The notes beneath the pieces were generated by a model. The model ran no database searches and was not told where the DNA came from. It saw nothing but the letters and a program-made list of their open reading frames with translations. A program made the translations under genes and the position numbers. A DNA stretch of 64,000 bases, taken from assembly GCF_023638035.1 (NCBI RefSeq), contig NZ_JAKRVX010000003.1:248001-312000 (forward strand). The letters are read 5' to 3'. The DNA comes from Natronocalculus amylovorans. GTDB taxonomy: Archaea > Halobacteriota > Halobacteria > Halobacteriales > Haloferacaceae. How positions within the stretch are numbered: position 1 is the first letter of the stretch; each line of letters opens with the position of its first letter. Positions 1-10,100 of this stretch are shown one piece after another.

Positions 1-1059
1 CGTCACGATCAGTTCTGTCTCCCCATCACCAGTCACATCCGCCGCCGCTGCTGGTGGAACCACTTGTACCGGGTTTTCAGTGAGCTGTTGTCTCCATTTT
101 GTCTCTTGTGTTTCGCTATCGATCGCAGCGATACCGCCACCACGCGTGGTAACAAATAGTTCAGAGACACCGTCACCAGTGCCATCAAATACAGGGCCAA
201 CATTTGCAGCGCTGCCAACAGAATGATTCCATACCGTGTCACCAGTCTGTGCCGACACTGCCGTCACAGAGCCATCTGATTGACCCAACACGATCGTCGC
301 TGCGCTATTTGCCGGTGTAGACATTGTTGTCATGCTATACACAGGAGTCTCATGTTGGCGTTCCCAAATACGTTCACCCGACGAATTGAGCAGGACCATT
401 GACCCACGGATTGTCGTTGCAAGAATGTTGGATTCGCCATCACCAGTGAGGTCAGACACGATCGGATCTGCCTGCATGTATCCGTCGATCGTATATTGCC
501 ACTGTCTCTCACCATCAATTGAGTAGAGATAGAGCGAGCCAGTGCCATCTGCAAGAAGCAGCTCCGGCTCATTGCCAGTAATGGTTGCTTTGATTGGTGC
601 TGCGTATCCGTAGCTATCGATCGGGTAGCGTTGCTTCGCCGCGCCTGTCTCTGGATCGTATGCGACGACTGCGTTCTCCGTTGAGCCGGCAAGCACACGC
701 GTGTCTCCATCTACGCGTTCAACACTGACATCGGAGATCCCGTGGATCGTACAGACTTGTGGATCAATGCCTGCTTCCCATTCCGTCGTCCCATCCGAAG
801 CAGAGACTGCAACTAACCGACACTCGGCACTGTCTTCGGCACCACTTACAGGGAGAAACACCCGTTCACCATCAGTTGCCGGTGTATGATGGTTTCCAGC
901 AAGCGACACTGCGGTATCTGAGTGCCACTGTTCGGTGAGTTCGCCGTGTTGTCCATCTGGGACACCCGCCAGCGCTCCAACCGTACCAATCAGTAGGCAT
1001 GCGACGCTGACGCCAATGACAACTGCAATTGGCTGAACGGTCCGGTTCTGTCGTGTCAC
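1..1059 (-). CDS. Exported beta-propeller (FG-GAP/PQQ-like) protein, partial
   Basis: The gene runs off the left edge; 353 residues are visible from a GTG start to base 1. Residues about 10-32 form one hydrophobic segment, so the protein is probably secreted or membrane-anchored. The rest is repetitive: Trp-containing blades (GTTEWEAG, GERQWQY, GERIWERQ, GDTVWNHS) alternate with acidic calcium-type loops (DLTGDGES, DGTGDGVS, DVTGDGET), as in FG-GAP/VCBS and PQQ-like propellers. Its GTG directly follows the TAA of the DsbA-like lipoprotein gene, so the two are probably translated together and may share an extracytoplasmic role. No catalytic residue can be named. The C-terminus, possibly with a second membrane anchor, lies outside the window. 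Confidence 0.72.
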   Translation of the reverse strand, partial: MTRQNRTVQPIAVVIGVSVACLLIGTVGALAGVPDGQHGELTEQWHSDTAVSLAGNHHTPATDGERVFLPVSGAEDSAECRLVAVSASDGTTEWEAGIDPQVCTIHGISDVSVERVDGDTRVLAGSTENAVVAYDPETGAAKQRYPIDSYGYAAPIKATITGNEPELLLADGTGSLYLYSIDGERQWQYTIDGYMQADPIVSDLTGDGESNILATTIRGSMVLLNSSGERIWERQHETPVYSMTTMSTPANSAATIVLGQSDGSVTAVSAQTGDTVWNHSVGSAANVGPVFDGTGDGVSELFVTTRGGGIAAIDSETQETKWRQQLTENPVQVVPPAAAADVTGDGETELIVT

Positions 1060-1719
1060 TTACTCAAGCGCCGCCTCAATCGCATCAGACACCGGCCCGT
1101 ACGAGTCTCCTGGTGAATCATATGCGACGATCGACCCATCAACAACGATTCCTGGTGTTCCTTCAATACCGGTCGAAAGCCCATGCTCTTTTTCGGCATC
1201 TGAGACATCGCGATACGACTGGTGGCTGCCCGCAGCGAGTGCGGTACATGGATCTGCACCAACGCCATCTGCAAGGTCTCCAACGAGTTGCCAACTGTAG
1301 TCTCCAAAGTCTTCGTATACTGCTTTCGAGAATGAAAAGAAGGCTTCGTCGTCTACCGTATCTTGGACGCTTCTTGCGGCACTTGCAATCTGGTATGACC
1401 AATCATCGCTTACCGGGATTGGGAGATCGTAGTGCTCAATTCGAAGCTGCCCGGAATCAACATAGTCAGCTTCGATCTCCGAAAACACATTCGTTGCAAA
1501 CGCGGCACAGCCACCGCAGCCGTAATCTTCGAACAGTTGCAGCGTCACCGGTGCATCCTCGTCACCGATTGCTGGTGGATCGAGCGATGAAACCGAATCC
1601 GGCTCTTCAAGATCACAGTCATAACTTGTCTCCACCTCATCGCCACCGAGACAGCCTGCTAGCCCGATCGCCGCTCCTGCACCAACAGCTGTGAGGACCG
1701 ATCGGCGCGTTGGATTCAT
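1060..1719 (-). CDS. DsbA-like thioredoxin-fold lipoprotein
   Basis: 219 residues from ATG at 1719. An in-frame ATG 16 codons further upstream is rejected because it would put the signal peptide inside the protein. The N-terminus has a twin-arginine motif (TRRSVL), a hydrophobic stretch and a lipobox ending LAGC (Cys23), so it is probably a Tat-exported lipoprotein on the outer face of the membrane. The thioredoxin-like domain carries the redox pair CGGC at residues 68-71 after LQLFEDYG, and a cis-proline loop (EGTPGIVVDG) near the C-terminus, as in DsbA/DsbG-type thiol-disulfide oxidoreductases. It likely oxidises or isomerises disulfides in exported proteins; the propeller protein encoded immediately downstream is a candidate partner. 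Confidence 0.85.
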   Translation of the reverse strand: MNPTRRSVLTAVGAGAAIGLAGCLGGDEVETSYDCDLEEPDSVSSLDPPAIGDEDAPVTLQLFEDYGCGGCAAFATNVFSEIEADYVDSGQLRIEHYDLPIPVSDDWSYQIASAARSVQDTVDDEAFFSFSKAVYEDFGDYSWQLVGDLADGVGADPCTALAAGSHQSYRDVSDAEKEHGLSTGIEGTPGIVVDGSIVAYDSPGDSYGPVSDAIEAALE

Positions 1720-1813
1720 GTCGAAATATATGGGACGTGCGGTATTTATCAGCATTGCTGCAGACATATTCGTGAGCGACAGTTCTTTGATACGTCACAA
1801 CATACCAGTTATT

Positions 1814-2164
1814 ATGCCGACAGTAGAGTTTCGTGGCCAGTCGATCGAGTGTAAAGAAGGTGCTGTTCTCCGTGACGTGCTTAAAAAAGCAGGTCTTTCG
1901 GTTTATAATGGAAAAGCAAAGCGGCTCAACTGTCACGGGATGGGTAGTTGCGGAACCTGTGCGGTTCGTGTTGATGGAGAGGTAAGTGATAAAACCCGTC
2001 GCGAGAGTGTTCGGCTACTTGTGCCACCGCATCATCCAAACTACCGGCTCCGGCTGTCATGTCAGACAAAGGTGCTTGGGGATGTTCGTGTCGAAAAATA
2101 CGGCGGGACATGGGGTACAGATGTTGGAAACGATCCACATGGTCCGATCGAGGACGATGAGTAA
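1814..2164 (+). CDS. 2Fe-2S ferredoxin
   Basis: 116 residues; ATG at 1814 is preferred over longer in-frame starts that run back into the divergent lipoprotein gene. The plant-type 2Fe-2S signature is complete: Cys40, Cys46 and Cys49 in NCHGMGSCGTC, and the fourth ligand Cys83 in LRLSCQ. It is a one-electron carrier in the cytoplasm; its redox partner cannot be deduced. The C-terminal tail is acidic, as usual in halophiles. Its stop overlaps the ATG of the methyltransferase gene by one base (TAATG), so the two are probably cotranscribed. Confidence 0.88.
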   Translation: MPTVEFRGQSIECKEGAVLRDVLKKAGLSVYNGKAKRLNCHGMGSCGTCAVRVDGEVSDKTRRESVRLLVPPHHPNYRLRLSCQTKVLGDVRVEKYGGTWGTDVGNDPHGPIEDDE

Positions 2165-3120
2165 TGGAGTGTGAACCGGACGAATATACGGCAGAGAAAT
2201 ATCTCACCGCAAAGCGAACTGTCGACGACCGGGCACTACATCGGCCAACAATTGACCGACTTGTTGAAGAACTAGCTGCACGCGCTGGCGACCGATCGGA
2301 GCCACTGCGAATTCTTGAGGTTGGTGTCGGCGTTGGAACAATGCTTGAGCGACTTCTTGCGTGGGAGCTACTGCCACCGGGCCCTGTCGAATACGTTGGT
2401 GTCGATCAGAACCCGGCGGCGATCGAAGCCGCACGCAATCGGGCACGATCGCTGTCGGATCACGACCCCTCGGAGGCGACAGCGGTCACAATCGAGCGAA
2501 CTGATGGTCAAAGAATTACTGCGGAGTATCATATCGGGGACGCGCTTGCATTCGCAGAGAAAACCGATCCAGTCGATTTGCTCATTGGAATGGCATTTGT
2601 CGACCTTATCGATCTCCCCCACGATCTCTCAACGCTTTGTACTGCACTGAGACGTGACGGCCTTGCGTACTTTCCGATCACGTTTGACGGAGAAACGATC
2701 TTTACTCCTGTTTCGGATCCACAGTTTGAGTCACAGCTACTCGATACCTACCATGCAACGATGGATGCATCCGATCGACCGGGGACAAGTACGACTGGCC
2801 GATCGTTGCTACACGAGGCAGTGCCACCGGAGCTGTCGCTCCGTTCTGCCGGTGGGTCTGATTGGGTCGTTCATCCAGTACGTACCGAACCACCGCACTA
2901 CGCCGCTGATGAAGCGTACTTCCTCCATCACATCGTGAACACTGTTCACACCGCAGTTGAGTCATTCGAACCACCATTGGGGATGCATTCGAATCCGATC
3001 GACACACCAACGCTTGAGCAGTGGGCTGAAACCAGACATACCCAAATTGGGGATGGAGAACTCACGTATGTCGCCCACCAGTACGATCTGTTATTCGCTG
3101 CGGACGCGAATCGTACATAG
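2164..3120 (+). CDS. Class I SAM-dependent methyltransferase
   Basis: 318 residues. Motif I is clear (LRILEVGVGVGTM, near residue 50), followed by an acidic motif II (YVGVDQNP) and a later DLLIGMAF strand, giving a Rossmann-type SAM-binding fold. The C-terminal half (residues about 180-318) matches nothing I can name and probably sets the substrate. The start overlaps the ferredoxin stop by one base, suggesting translational coupling. The substrate is unknown; nothing nearby points to a particular pathway. Confidence 0.7.
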   Translation: MECEPDEYTAEKYLTAKRTVDDRALHRPTIDRLVEELAARAGDRSEPLRILEVGVGVGTMLERLLAWELLPPGPVEYVGVDQNPAAIEAARNRARSLSDHDPSEATAVTIERTDGQRITAEYHIGDALAFAEKTDPVDLLIGMAFVDLIDLPHDLSTLCTALRRDGLAYFPITFDGETIFTPVSDPQFESQLLDTYHATMDASDRPGTSTTGRSLLHEAVPPELSLRSAGGSDWVVHPVRTEPPHYAADEAYFLHHIVNTVHTAVESFEPPLGMHSNPIDTPTLEQWAETRHTQIGDGELTYVAHQYDLLFAADANRT

Positions 3121-3155
3121 AAAACTGTTTACAATACGCGGCAACACTTGCGAGC

Positions 3156-4907
3156 ATGCACGTCTATGTTGGTGAGGGAACAAGCCATGAGGAGGCAGAG
3201 GCGATCGCGTCTGCGGTTGCGACGCACCTCGGGGTTGCTGTTGAGGTTTTTATTGGTGATGCAGGCGAACCGGCTGCAAACGGAGCGCCGCAGTATCCGC
3301 TTGCTGATGAGTTCGGGCCGACCGAAAGAGAACAGACGCTAAAAGACGAAATCGACGATATTCTCGCGGGTGGGCCTGAAAAGTACAAACAGCGGCTTCC
3401 AGAACAAGGAAAACGGTTCGTTCGCGATCGGTTATCATTGTGGTTTGGCGACGACGCTGAGGACTCCCAAATTAAATTTGAGGATGGAAAGTTTGCTGCG
3501 TTTGATAACTGGCATCCATCGAGTCCAGAGGTTGAAGAAGCAGACGAAAATACTCGACTTCCTGGAGATGGCTTGTTAACTGGTGCTGCGGAGTTTGATG
3601 GCCGTGACGTTCATTTCATGGCCAATGATTTTACCGTGAAAGCCGGATCAATGGCCCGCCTTGGTGTTGAAAAATTCCTCCGAATGCAACAGCGTGCACT
3701 CAAAACTGGCAAACCGGTTCTGTATCTGATGGACTCCTCTGGCGGCCGTATTGATCAACAAACTGGGTTCTTCGCAAACCGCGAGGGCATCGGTAAATAC
3801 TACTACAATCATTCGATGCTCTCCGGTCGTGTCCCACAGATCTGTGTCCTGTATGGTCCATGTATTGCTGGAGCAGCATACACGCCTGTATTCGCTGATT
3901 TCACTATTATGGTCGAGGGGATGAGCGCAATGGCGATCGCCTCACCACGGATGGTTAAGATGGTAACGGGTGAGGAGATCGACATGCAGGACCTCGGTGG
4001 ACCGGAGATTCACGCAAAATACTCCGGCTCGGCCGATCTCATTGCACGGGATGAAGAACACGCTCGTCAACTTGTCTCCCAACTTATCAGCTATCTCCCT
4101 GACAAAGCAGGAGAGAAGCCACCACGAAGCACGCCACGGCCGCCAAAGTACGACCCTGCAGGAATTGATGAACTCATCCCCGAGGAACCAAACCGACCGT
4201 ACGACGTTCACGATCTTATTGAGCGAATCGCAGATGCGAACTCTGTGTTTGAAATAAAAGCGGCATACGGACCGGAGATCGTCACTGCGTTCGCTCGGAT
4301 TGATGGTCGCCCAACCGGTGTCATCGCAAACCAGCCGATCGCCCGATCGGGTGCAATCTTCCCGGATGCGGCTGAAAAAGCAGCTCAATTCATCTGGACT
4401 TGCGATGCGTACGAAATCCCACTGCTCTATCTCTGTGATACACCGGGGTTCATGGCAGGATCACAGGTTGAAAAAGATGCGATCTTAGAGAAAGGAAAGA
4501 AGATGATCTACGCAACCTCTTCTGCAACCGTTCCAAAACAGACCGTGGTTGTTCGAAAGGCATACGGTGCGGGTATCTACGCAATGGGTGGTCCTGCCTA
4601 CGATCCGGAGAGCGTTATTGGCCTTCCATCGGGAGAGATTGGAATTATGGGGCCAGAAGCAGCGATCAACGCGGTATACGCCAGAAAGCTTGCATCGATC
4701 GACGACCCGGACGAACGCGCAGCGATGGAAGCACAGCTTCGCGCGGAGTATCGAGAGGATATCGACATTCACCGAATGGCAAGCGAGGTCGTTGTCGATG
4801 AGATTGTCCCACCAAGTGAACTCCGCAAAGAACTGGTGCAGCGATTTGATTTCTATCGATCGGTCGAGAAATCGCTGCCAAATAAAAAACACGGCACAGT
4901 CATTTAA
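3156..4907 (+). CDS. Acyl-CoA carboxylase, carboxyltransferase (beta) subunit
   Basis: 583 residues with both crotonase-fold halves of biotin-dependent carboxyltransferases. The N-terminal half has the CoA-site region LMDSSGGRIDQQ and the glycine motif GPCIAGAAY; the C-terminal half has CDTPGFMAGSQVEKD and AMGGPAYDPES. It transfers CO2 from carboxybiotin to acetyl- or propionyl-CoA. It is about 70 residues longer than usual PccB proteins: residues 1 to about 75 form an extra N-terminal segment that is not recognised. The biotin-carboxylase and biotin-carrier subunits are not in the window, so substrate and partner are open. The gene stands alone between the methyltransferase and the MscS channel. 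Confidence 0.85.
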   Translation: MHVYVGEGTSHEEAEAIASAVATHLGVAVEVFIGDAGEPAANGAPQYPLADEFGPTEREQTLKDEIDDILAGGPEKYKQRLPEQGKRFVRDRLSLWFGDDAEDSQIKFEDGKFAAFDNWHPSSPEVEEADENTRLPGDGLLTGAAEFDGRDVHFMANDFTVKAGSMARLGVEKFLRMQQRALKTGKPVLYLMDSSGGRIDQQTGFFANREGIGKYYYNHSMLSGRVPQICVLYGPCIAGAAYTPVFADFTIMVEGMSAMAIASPRMVKMVTGEEIDMQDLGGPEIHAKYSGSADLIARDEEHARQLVSQLISYLPDKAGEKPPRSTPRPPKYDPAGIDELIPEEPNRPYDVHDLIERIADANSVFEIKAAYGPEIVTAFARIDGRPTGVIANQPIARSGAIFPDAAEKAAQFIWTCDAYEIPLLYLCDTPGFMAGSQVEKDAILEKGKKMIYATSSATVPKQTVVVRKAYGAGIYAMGGPAYDPESVIGLPSGEIGIMGPEAAINAVYARKLASIDDPDERAAMEAQLRAEYREDIDIHRMASEVVVDEIVPPSELRKELVQRFDFYRSVEKSLPNKKHGTVI

Positions 4908-4973
4908 TATCGGATATCGTATCTGATAGTTGAAGCAGGCCACTTATCAGATGATATTAACAATAGAGAGACA

Positions 4974-6182
4974 ATGTGGTGGAGCGTCGTCTCGCAGTTG
5001 GAGTCGTTATTGAGTGATATTGCTTCAACGGAGATGCGTTTGGCGGCATCGGTTGTGATCATTCTATTCGCACTCGGGCTTGGATGGCTTCTCATTCCAC
5101 GGATTGTGACGACAACACAAAGACTGGTTGGAACATGGAGCGAGCGCCTCCTTCAGGGCCGAGCGGAAAAATCGCGTGATAAGCTTGCAGTATCAGTCCC
5201 AATTTCGGCCCTTCTTCGGTTATTTATTGGCCTCCTCCAACTGCTTCTCTTCGTGCTCACAATTGTTGCAATTCTCATTCTGTGGGGGCAGCTAGATGTT
5301 GTCTTGTTCCTTCTCCCGCTTGCTGAAGATGCATTTTCGATCGGAACACGCATTGTCATCACGGTTGGACTGCTTGGTGGAGCATACATCGGCAGCGACT
5401 TGCTTGATGAGCTCATCACCGAATTCAGCCAAGACACCGATCAGATCACCGCTCACCAGCAACAGTTGCTCACACGGCTTGTCCAGGTCTCGCTCCTCGT
5501 GCTTGCTGCAATTACCGCACTTGGTGTCTGGGGAATCGACCTGAGTGGATTCCTTGTAGGTGCTGGTTTCTTGGGAATTGTATTGGGTATGGCTGCCCGA
5601 CAGACGCTTGGCTCACTTATCGCCGGATTTGTACTGATGTTTTCTCGTCCGTTTGAGATCGGCGATTGGGTGCAAATCGGCGAAGAGGAGGGGTTCATTA
5701 CGGAGATTACGATCATGAACACACATATGCGGAACTTCGACGGAGAATACGTCGTCATTCCAAATGATAACGTCACAGACGATGCGATCACAAACCGAAC
5801 TCGAGAGGGGAAGATCCGTCTGCATATGGATGTTGGGATTGATTATGAAAGCGACCCAACGCATGCGTGTGAAATCGCACAGTCAGTGCTTGATGACATT
5901 GACTCGATCGCAAACAATCCACAGCCGCACGTCATTCCTGCAGAGTTTGGCGACTCTGCGATCATTTTGGATATGCGGTTCTGGATTGATCCACCGATGC
6001 CTCAACTCCGATGGCGGTCAAAAGCAGCGATCGTGACGCGGATTCAAAAGGAGTTTGCAGCCGAAGGAATCAGCATTCCATTCCCACAACGCGTTGTCTC
6101 CGATCGATCCCCGGGGCAAACAGTTCCTGGAACCGGAGATCCTTTCGAGAAACCAGTGTCACCGAAACACGATCAAAAATAG
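4974..6182 (+). CDS. MscS-family mechanosensitive ion channel
   Basis: 402 residues. Four or five hydrophobic segments lie in the first 215 residues. The pore-lining helix is rich in Gly/Ala (FLVGAGFLGIVLGMAARQTL) and is followed by the typical beta domain (FSRPFEIGDWVQIGEEEGFI; TIMNTHMRNFDGEYVVIPN). This is the pressure-gated pore that releases solutes on hypo-osmotic shock, relevant to a halophile. A TATA-like box (ACTTATCAG near 4942) lies about 30 bases before the ATG. It converges with aroA, with 11 bases between the two stops. A short unstructured C-terminal tail follows the beta domain. Confidence 0.9.
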   Translation: MWWSVVSQLESLLSDIASTEMRLAASVVIILFALGLGWLLIPRIVTTTQRLVGTWSERLLQGRAEKSRDKLAVSVPISALLRLFIGLLQLLLFVLTIVAILILWGQLDVVLFLLPLAEDAFSIGTRIVITVGLLGGAYIGSDLLDELITEFSQDTDQITAHQQQLLTRLVQVSLLVLAAITALGVWGIDLSGFLVGAGFLGIVLGMAARQTLGSLIAGFVLMFSRPFEIGDWVQIGEEEGFITEITIMNTHMRNFDGEYVVIPNDNVTDDAITNRTREGKIRLHMDVGIDYESDPTHACEIAQSVLDDIDSIANNPQPHVIPAEFGDSAIILDMRFWIDPPMPQLRWRSKAAIVTRIQKEFAAEGISIPFPQRVVSDRSPGQTVPGTGDPFEKPVSPKHDQK

Positions 6183-6193
6183 GGGGCGTTGGC

Positions 6194-7528
6194 TCAGTCC
6201 GAAAGCTCAACCGTCGCGCCGAGATCGCGCATCGCCTCAAAGAAGTTCGGGAATGAGACATCAACGTGTTCGGCTCCGGTGACTGTTGTTTTGCCGTCTG
6301 CACAGAAGCCAGCGATCGTCAGCGACATAATAATCCGATGATCGTGGTAGCCAGCAACAGTCGCGCCCGTAAGCGTTGTCTCCTCGCCGTGGATGGTGAG
6401 CGTATCTTCTTCCTCGGTCACTTTTGCACCCATCTTTTCGAGTTCGGTTGCCATTGCGCTCACTCGATCGGTCTCTTTCAGCCGGACGTGTGCGCAGTTT
6501 TCAATCACTGTCTCTCCATCTGCGATCGCTCCGAGCAGTGCAATTGTTGGGAGTAGATCCGGTGTATCACCAACGTCAACGGTCGTCCCTGTAAGCGTGG
6601 ATTTCTCGATGCGAATCTCGCCTGCGGTGGTATCCCATTCAATCGTAGCACCCATCGCTTCGAGAATTGAGACGATCGCACTGTCCCCTTGTGCACTTGG
6701 CTGTGCACCTTTCACGATGACTTCCGTTCCAGCCGCTGCAGCCACAGCCCCTGCTGCAAGCAGATACGACATCGAGGAGAAGTCACCCGGAACATGATAC
6801 GTTCCATCCTCGGCGCGGTACTGTTGGCCGCCCTCGACAACAAACCCATCCGCACCGGCCGATCGAATCTCGCTATCCGGATCTGCACCAACTGGCTCTG
6901 CGACCACACCAAATGCGTCTAAGACCTCAAGTGTAATATCGACATATGGTGCAGACTTCAGCTCTGTGGTCAGCTCAATCTCGATTCCATCGTCGGTCAC
7001 AGCACCGGCCATGAGCAGCGCTGAAATATACTGTGAGGAGACGTCTCCAGGGATCGAGACTGACCCACCGGTGAGTGGGCCTTTGATTGCCAGCGGTGCC
7101 TGTCCATTTGCTCTGGTGCTCTCGGCGCGCACACCCAATGCTGAGAGTGCATCGAGGAGTGGCCCTTGTGGACGCGATCGAAGCGAGTCATCGCCAGTCA
7201 GTACCGTGATTCCGTCTGCGAGCGCGGCAGCGGCCGTCACAAGTCGCATTGTCGTGCCACTATTCGCACAGTCGATCACATTGTCCGGGACGCCGGTCGT
7301 GCCGTCAAAGCCGGTTATCGAAAGCGGTCCATCGTCGCTTCGATCGACAGTTCCACCAAAGGCATCAACCGATCGCATTGTCGCCTTGGTATCTGCGCTA
7401 TCGAGGTAGTCGTACACTGTCGCACCGTCGCTGTATCCTGCAGCAAGGATCGCTCTGTGCGTGTAGCTCTTCGACGGCGGTGCCCGAACGGTTCCAGAAA
7501 CCGTCGATGGTGAAATATGTGCGTCCAT
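6194..7528 (-). CDS. aroA: 3-phosphoshikimate 1-carboxyvinyltransferase (EPSP synthase)
   Basis: 444 residues, the normal length for EPSP synthase. Both family signatures are present: the N-terminal [14 protein letters not shown] with the shikimate-3-phosphate and PEP contacts, the NSGTTMRL loop, and the C-terminal [20 protein letters not shown]. It condenses phosphoenolpyruvate with shikimate 3-phosphate, the sixth shikimate-pathway step. The enzymes before and after it that occur in this window (shikimate kinase, chorismate mutase) are 33 kb away, so the pathway is dispersed. The gene stands alone on the minus strand, convergent with the MscS gene. Confidence 0.96.
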   Translation of the reverse strand: MDAHISPSTVSGTVRAPPSKSYTHRAILAAGYSDGATVYDYLDSADTKATMRSVDAFGGTVDRSDDGPLSITGFDGTTGVPDNVIDCANSGTTMRLVTAAAALADGITVLTGDDSLRSRPQGPLLDALSALGVRAESTRANGQAPLAIKGPLTGGSVSIPGDVSSQYISALLMAGAVTDDGIEIELTTELKSAPYVDITLEVLDAFGVVAEPVGADPDSEIRSAGADGFVVEGGQQYRAEDGTYHVPGDFSSMSYLLAAGAVAAAAGTEVIVKGAQPSAQGDSAIVSILEAMGATIEWDTTAGEIRIEKSTLTGTTVDVGDTPDLLPTIALLGAIADGETVIENCAHVRLKETDRVSAMATELEKMGAKVTEEEDTLTIHGEETTLTGATVAGYHDHRIIMSLTIAGFCADGKTTVTGAEHVDVSFPNFFEAMRDLGATVELSD

Positions 7529-7623
7529 ACAGAGTCGTTTATTTCGAGGGGTATCAGCGTACCGAAGGCGACAGACCGTGGACTGCCGATCGTAACCAGG
7601 AGCTATTCCGCGACAAAAATTGC

Positions 7624-7629
7624 TTTACT
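7624..7629 (+). promoter_or_regulatory. TATA-like box of the M24 peptidase gene
   Basis: TTTACT lies 27 bases before the ATG at 7651, the spacing expected for a leaderless haloarchaeal transcript. The match to the box is weak. Confidence 0.35.
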
Positions 7630-7650
7630 GATTGACTGTGCAGTTGTGGT

Positions 7651-8826
7651 ATGGAACCAGATCTATCCCTCCTTTCGGATCATGTACGCGAACTCGATGT
7701 CGATGGCTATCTTATCCACGCAGCAAGCACCGATTCAAATCAGCGCTATCTCGCTGGATTCGGCGCACCTGACCCGTTTGTGACACTGTATACCCCTTCT
7801 GGACTACATCTTCTTGTATCTGGCTTGGAGTATGGCCGAGCACAAAAAGAGAGCCATGCAGATACCGTTGAGCGACCGTCGGATTACGACCTGTCGGAGT
7901 ACCGTCAACAGTACCCAGAACATGAAGCAACGGCTCGTATGCATGCTGATTTCCTCAACACATACGATGTCGACTCCGTTGCTGTCCCCGAGACATTCCC
8001 ACTTGGCACCGCAGACGGCTTACGCAAACATGGGATTGAGGTCGAAGCTGACGCAGATGATGTATTAACGGTGATTCGATCGGTCAAGACGGCCGACGAA
8101 CTGGACCATATTCGTACCGTCCAAGCAGCAAACGAAGCTGCAATGGTCGCCGCAGAGGACCTCATCGCAACTGCAACCGTCTCAGACGGTGTACTCTACG
8201 ATGATGGTGAGCCGCTCACAAGCGAGCGAGTCAAAGAGGCGATCGAAATCGAACTGCTAAGGCATGGCTGTGCGCTTGATGAGACGATCGTTGCATGTGG
8301 GAAAGATGCAGCGGACCCGCATAATCGTGGGAGCGGGCCGCTCCACGCGAACGAGTCGATTATTATCGATATCTTCCCACGGGGGAAAGCGTCAAAATAT
8401 CACTCCGACATGACTCGGACGTTCTGTAAAGGCGAACCCTCGGACACACTTCGTGAGTGGTATGAACTGACTGCGGAGGCACTGTCGGCTGCATTGGATG
8501 CGGTTGAGCCAGGTGCGACGGGTGCTGATGTCCACGCAGCAGCGTGCGAAGTGTATGAGGATGCAGGATTGCCAACATTCAGAACCGAGCCAACCACCGA
8601 GGTTGGGTTCATTCACAGCACCGGACACGGTGTTGGGTTAGATGTACATGAGCTTCCGGGATTGAATCCACGCGCGGGGGAGCTTTCAGCCGGCCACGTG
8701 ATTACCGTTGAACCAGGGCTGTACGACCCTGCAGTCGGTGGTGTCAGAATCGAAGATATTGTTTTCGTCACTGAAGACGGCTACGAGAATATCACGGAGT
8801 ATCCGATCGATCTCGTTGTCGAATAG
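7651..8826 (+). CDS. M24-family metallopeptidase (Xaa-Pro peptidase-like)
   Basis: 391 residues. Residues 1 to about 130 form the creatinase-type N-terminal domain; the rest is the pita-bread catalytic domain. All five metal ligands can be seen in order: Asp in IIIDIFPRG, Asp in YHSDMTRTF, His in [12 protein letters not shown], Glu in [10 protein letters not shown], Glu in VRIEDIVF. It probably removes N-terminal residues preceding proline from peptides in the cytoplasm; no proline-specific determinant was checked. It starts its own transcription unit after aroA, from which it is divergent. Confidence 0.88.
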   Translation: MEPDLSLLSDHVRELDVDGYLIHAASTDSNQRYLAGFGAPDPFVTLYTPSGLHLLVSGLEYGRAQKESHADTVERPSDYDLSEYRQQYPEHEATARMHADFLNTYDVDSVAVPETFPLGTADGLRKHGIEVEADADDVLTVIRSVKTADELDHIRTVQAANEAAMVAAEDLIATATVSDGVLYDDGEPLTSERVKEAIEIELLRHGCALDETIVACGKDAADPHNRGSGPLHANESIIIDIFPRGKASKYHSDMTRTFCKGEPSDTLREWYELTAEALSAALDAVEPGATGADVHAAACEVYEDAGLPTFRTEPTTEVGFIHSTGHGVGLDVHELPGLNPRAGELSAGHVITVEPGLYDPAVGGVRIEDIVFVTEDGYENITEYPIDLVVE

Positions 8827-8883
8827 CCTGACTCGATCGCCGGAAGCAAAACGGGCTTTTGTCTCGCTCCAAATTCACCACCA

Positions 8884-10056
8884 GTGAACTGGCGATATCG
8901 GTACACGGTGTTGATTCTCTGTACGCTCGCGTTTTTCGCGACAATGGTCGCGCGCCTTGTGATCAGTCCGGTTGTCCCTGCGATCGGAGAGTCGTTTGAC
9001 GTTACCAATGCAACGGTAGGCGTTGCGCTCTCCGCAATGTGGGTTGCATACGCGCTTTCGCAGTTTCCAAGCGGTATCCTTGGCGATCGGTTCGGCGAAC
9101 GCACGATCATCCTCACCGCAGTTGGACTCACCGCAATCGCCAGTCTGTTGCTGGCGCTGTCGCCATCCTTTATTGTCTTTTTCTTGTTTGCGGTCGTTCT
9201 CGGCGCGGGTGCTGGCCTTCATTACAGCGTTGCGACCACATTTCTTTCACGGCAATACGACGATATTGGTCGGGCGATCGGGTTTCATGTCGCTGGCGGC
9301 CCGCTTGCAGGATTGCTTGCACCGGTAATTGCAGCAGTTGTTGCTGCACGCTATGGCTGGCGAGCCGCACTGCTACTCGGGACCATCTTTGCGGTTCCAG
9401 TGTTCGTCTTATTTTTGTGGCGGATCAAGCCAACCCCACCCCAACGACCGGATCAACAGCTCAAAGAGCGGTTCCAGATCGGGCCCGTTGTTGAGTTACT
9501 CTCCCGGAGAGACATCCTGTTCACCGTCTTTCTCTCAATGCTTGGTGCATTCTCTTGGCAGGCAACTGCATCATGGCTTCCAACGTTTCTTGCGGTTCAT
9601 CACGAACTCTCAACCGCTGCTGCAAGCGCCCTCTTTTCGTTGTATTTTGTTGTCCACGGCCTGACGCAACCGCTAACGGGGTGGCTCTCAGATCGGTTCT
9701 CTCGTGATGCTGCCGCTGCGGTGACGATGCTCACTGGCGTGTTTGGATATGGACTGATTGTGGTTGCTGATGGTTTTGTCTCGATCGTTTTTGCCGTGAT
9801 GCTTGTGGGGCTTGCAATGAGTTGGGGCGCACCGCTGCAGTCACGGTTCATTGATCGGCTTTCCGAACGTGAACGAAACGCCGGATTTGGCCTTGTGCGA
9901 ACTGTCTACATGGTGCTTGGCGCAAGCGGGAGTGTTGTGATTGGTGCGTTCTCCGAATGGTTTGGCTGGATCGTTGCGTTCGGATCGATCGCAGCAATAC
10001 TCGCGATTGCATTTGTTGGGATCATCTTGAACCGACTTTTCAAATTGAATCTCTGA
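8884..10056 (+). CDS. MFS transporter
   Basis: 390 residues, GTG start, twelve predicted membrane spans. The first intracellular loop has the MFS signature (GILGDRFGERT, residues about 62-72) and the equivalent loop of the second half reads TGWLSDRFSRD. A longer cytoplasmic loop rich in Pro and charged residues separates the halves near residue 180. The substrate is unknown. It lies 44 bases before the cohesin-like small gene, possibly in one unit with it. Confidence 0.85.
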   Translation: MNWRYRYTVLILCTLAFFATMVARLVISPVVPAIGESFDVTNATVGVALSAMWVAYALSQFPSGILGDRFGERTIILTAVGLTAIASLLLALSPSFIVFFLFAVVLGAGAGLHYSVATTFLSRQYDDIGRAIGFHVAGGPLAGLLAPVIAAVVAARYGWRAALLLGTIFAVPVFVLFLWRIKPTPPQRPDQQLKERFQIGPVVELLSRRDILFTVFLSMLGAFSWQATASWLPTFLAVHHELSTAAASALFSLYFVVHGLTQPLTGWLSDRFSRDAAAAVTMLTGVFGYGLIVVADGFVSIVFAVMLVGLAMSWGAPLQSRFIDRLSERERNAGFGLVRTVYMVLGASGSVVIGAFSEWFGWIVAFGSIAAILAIAFVGIILNRLFKLNL

Positions 10057-10100
10057 GAGACGTCGAAAGACACTCTTCGATCCCCGCAAAAACAGTAGTT

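Noticed and set aside
1029-1694. 221-codon frame on the plus strand opposite the DsbA-like gene
   Set aside because: The opposing frame has signal peptide, lipobox and CXXC motif; this one is Arg/His-rich with no motif.
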